Below are positions 21,753 to 21,809 of a stretch of DNA of 21,809 nt, in pieces. Within the stretch, counting starts at the first letter, position 1. Every line of letters begins with the position of its first letter. Where the stretch lies: positions 1 to 21,809 of the forward strand of contig DQGF01000055.1 in the NCBI GenBank assembly GCA_003525045.1, in the 5' to 3' direction. A program made the position numbers and the translations under genes. The notes under the pieces were generated by a model, which was given only the letters and a program-made list of their open reading frames with translations, was not told where the DNA came from and made no database searches. This stretch comes from Pseudomonas sp. Lineage in GTDB: Bacteria > Pseudomonadota > Gammaproteobacteria > Pseudomonadales > Pseudomonadaceae.

Positions 21753-21809
21753 TTCGCGGGCAAGCCTCGCTCCTACAGATATTGCGTACCCCTGTAGGAG
21801 CGAGGCTTG
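21753..21809. repeat. REP doublet cut by window end
   Basis: A complete arm at 21753-21777 is followed after 15 bp by the start of the inverted arm (21793-21809), which the window end truncates. Sequence and arrangement match the doublet at 3091-3182, and the preceding GAGGACG resembles the inner spacer of the doublets near 10800 and 11930. Confidence 0.9.

Overview
The window reads as a high-GC Pseudomonas chromosome segment, most likely of the P. fluorescens group. The evidence is the divergent pycR / pycA-pycB arrangement, the purEK pair, an aspA gene divergent from a HypT-like LysR gene, and many REP palindromes of the type common in fluorescent pseudomonads. The genes are mostly ordinary core or soft-core metabolism. 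No rRNA, tRNA, CRISPR array, integrase or insertion sequence was seen.

Layout. 47-1345 (-): MHS-type MFS transporter. 1710-3086 (+): YciA-like acyl-CoA thioesterase and a YeaD-like hexose-6-phosphate mutarotase. 3198-4068 (-): secreted DUF3299 protein and a GlsB-like three-helix membrane protein. 4182-5767 (-): purE-purK, preceded by a leader that carries a strong terminator-like hairpin. 6215-6796 (+): an AT-rich orphan gene for a small metzincin-like metalloprotease. 6853-10749: a HypT-like LysR regulator divergent from aspA (aspartate ammonia-lyase), then ansA (type I asparaginase); aspA and ansA together convert asparagine to aspartate to fumarate. 10900-13165 (+): an AraC-type regulator flanked by two inverted copies of one REP doublet, then an acetylpolyamine amidohydrolase. 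13241-16650: a MocR regulator (-) divergent from a paiB-GNAT-GNAT operon (+). 16651-17000: REP elements and the remnant of an HTH regulator gene. 17001-20325 (-): pycB and pycA, the two subunits of pyruvate carboxylase, divergent from their probable regulator pycR (20515-21477, +). 21419-21631 (-): a small conserved-looking charged protein that overlaps pycR tail to tail. Both window ends lie inside copies of the same REP family, as expected if this is a contig broken at repeats.

The most unusual signal is inside the MocR gene. A 12-bp tandem array of five DnaA-box-like units (two exact TTATCCACA, three variants) encodes the linker, and a third exact TTATCCACA lies about 45 bp away in a different reading frame. 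This suggests a nucleotide-level function such as DnaA binding or titration. Second-tier signals are the candidate transcription attenuator in the purEK leader, the orphan metzincin, a 20-bp-phased direct repeat upstream of the acetylpolyamine amidohydrolase, and the inverted REP doublets around the AraC gene.
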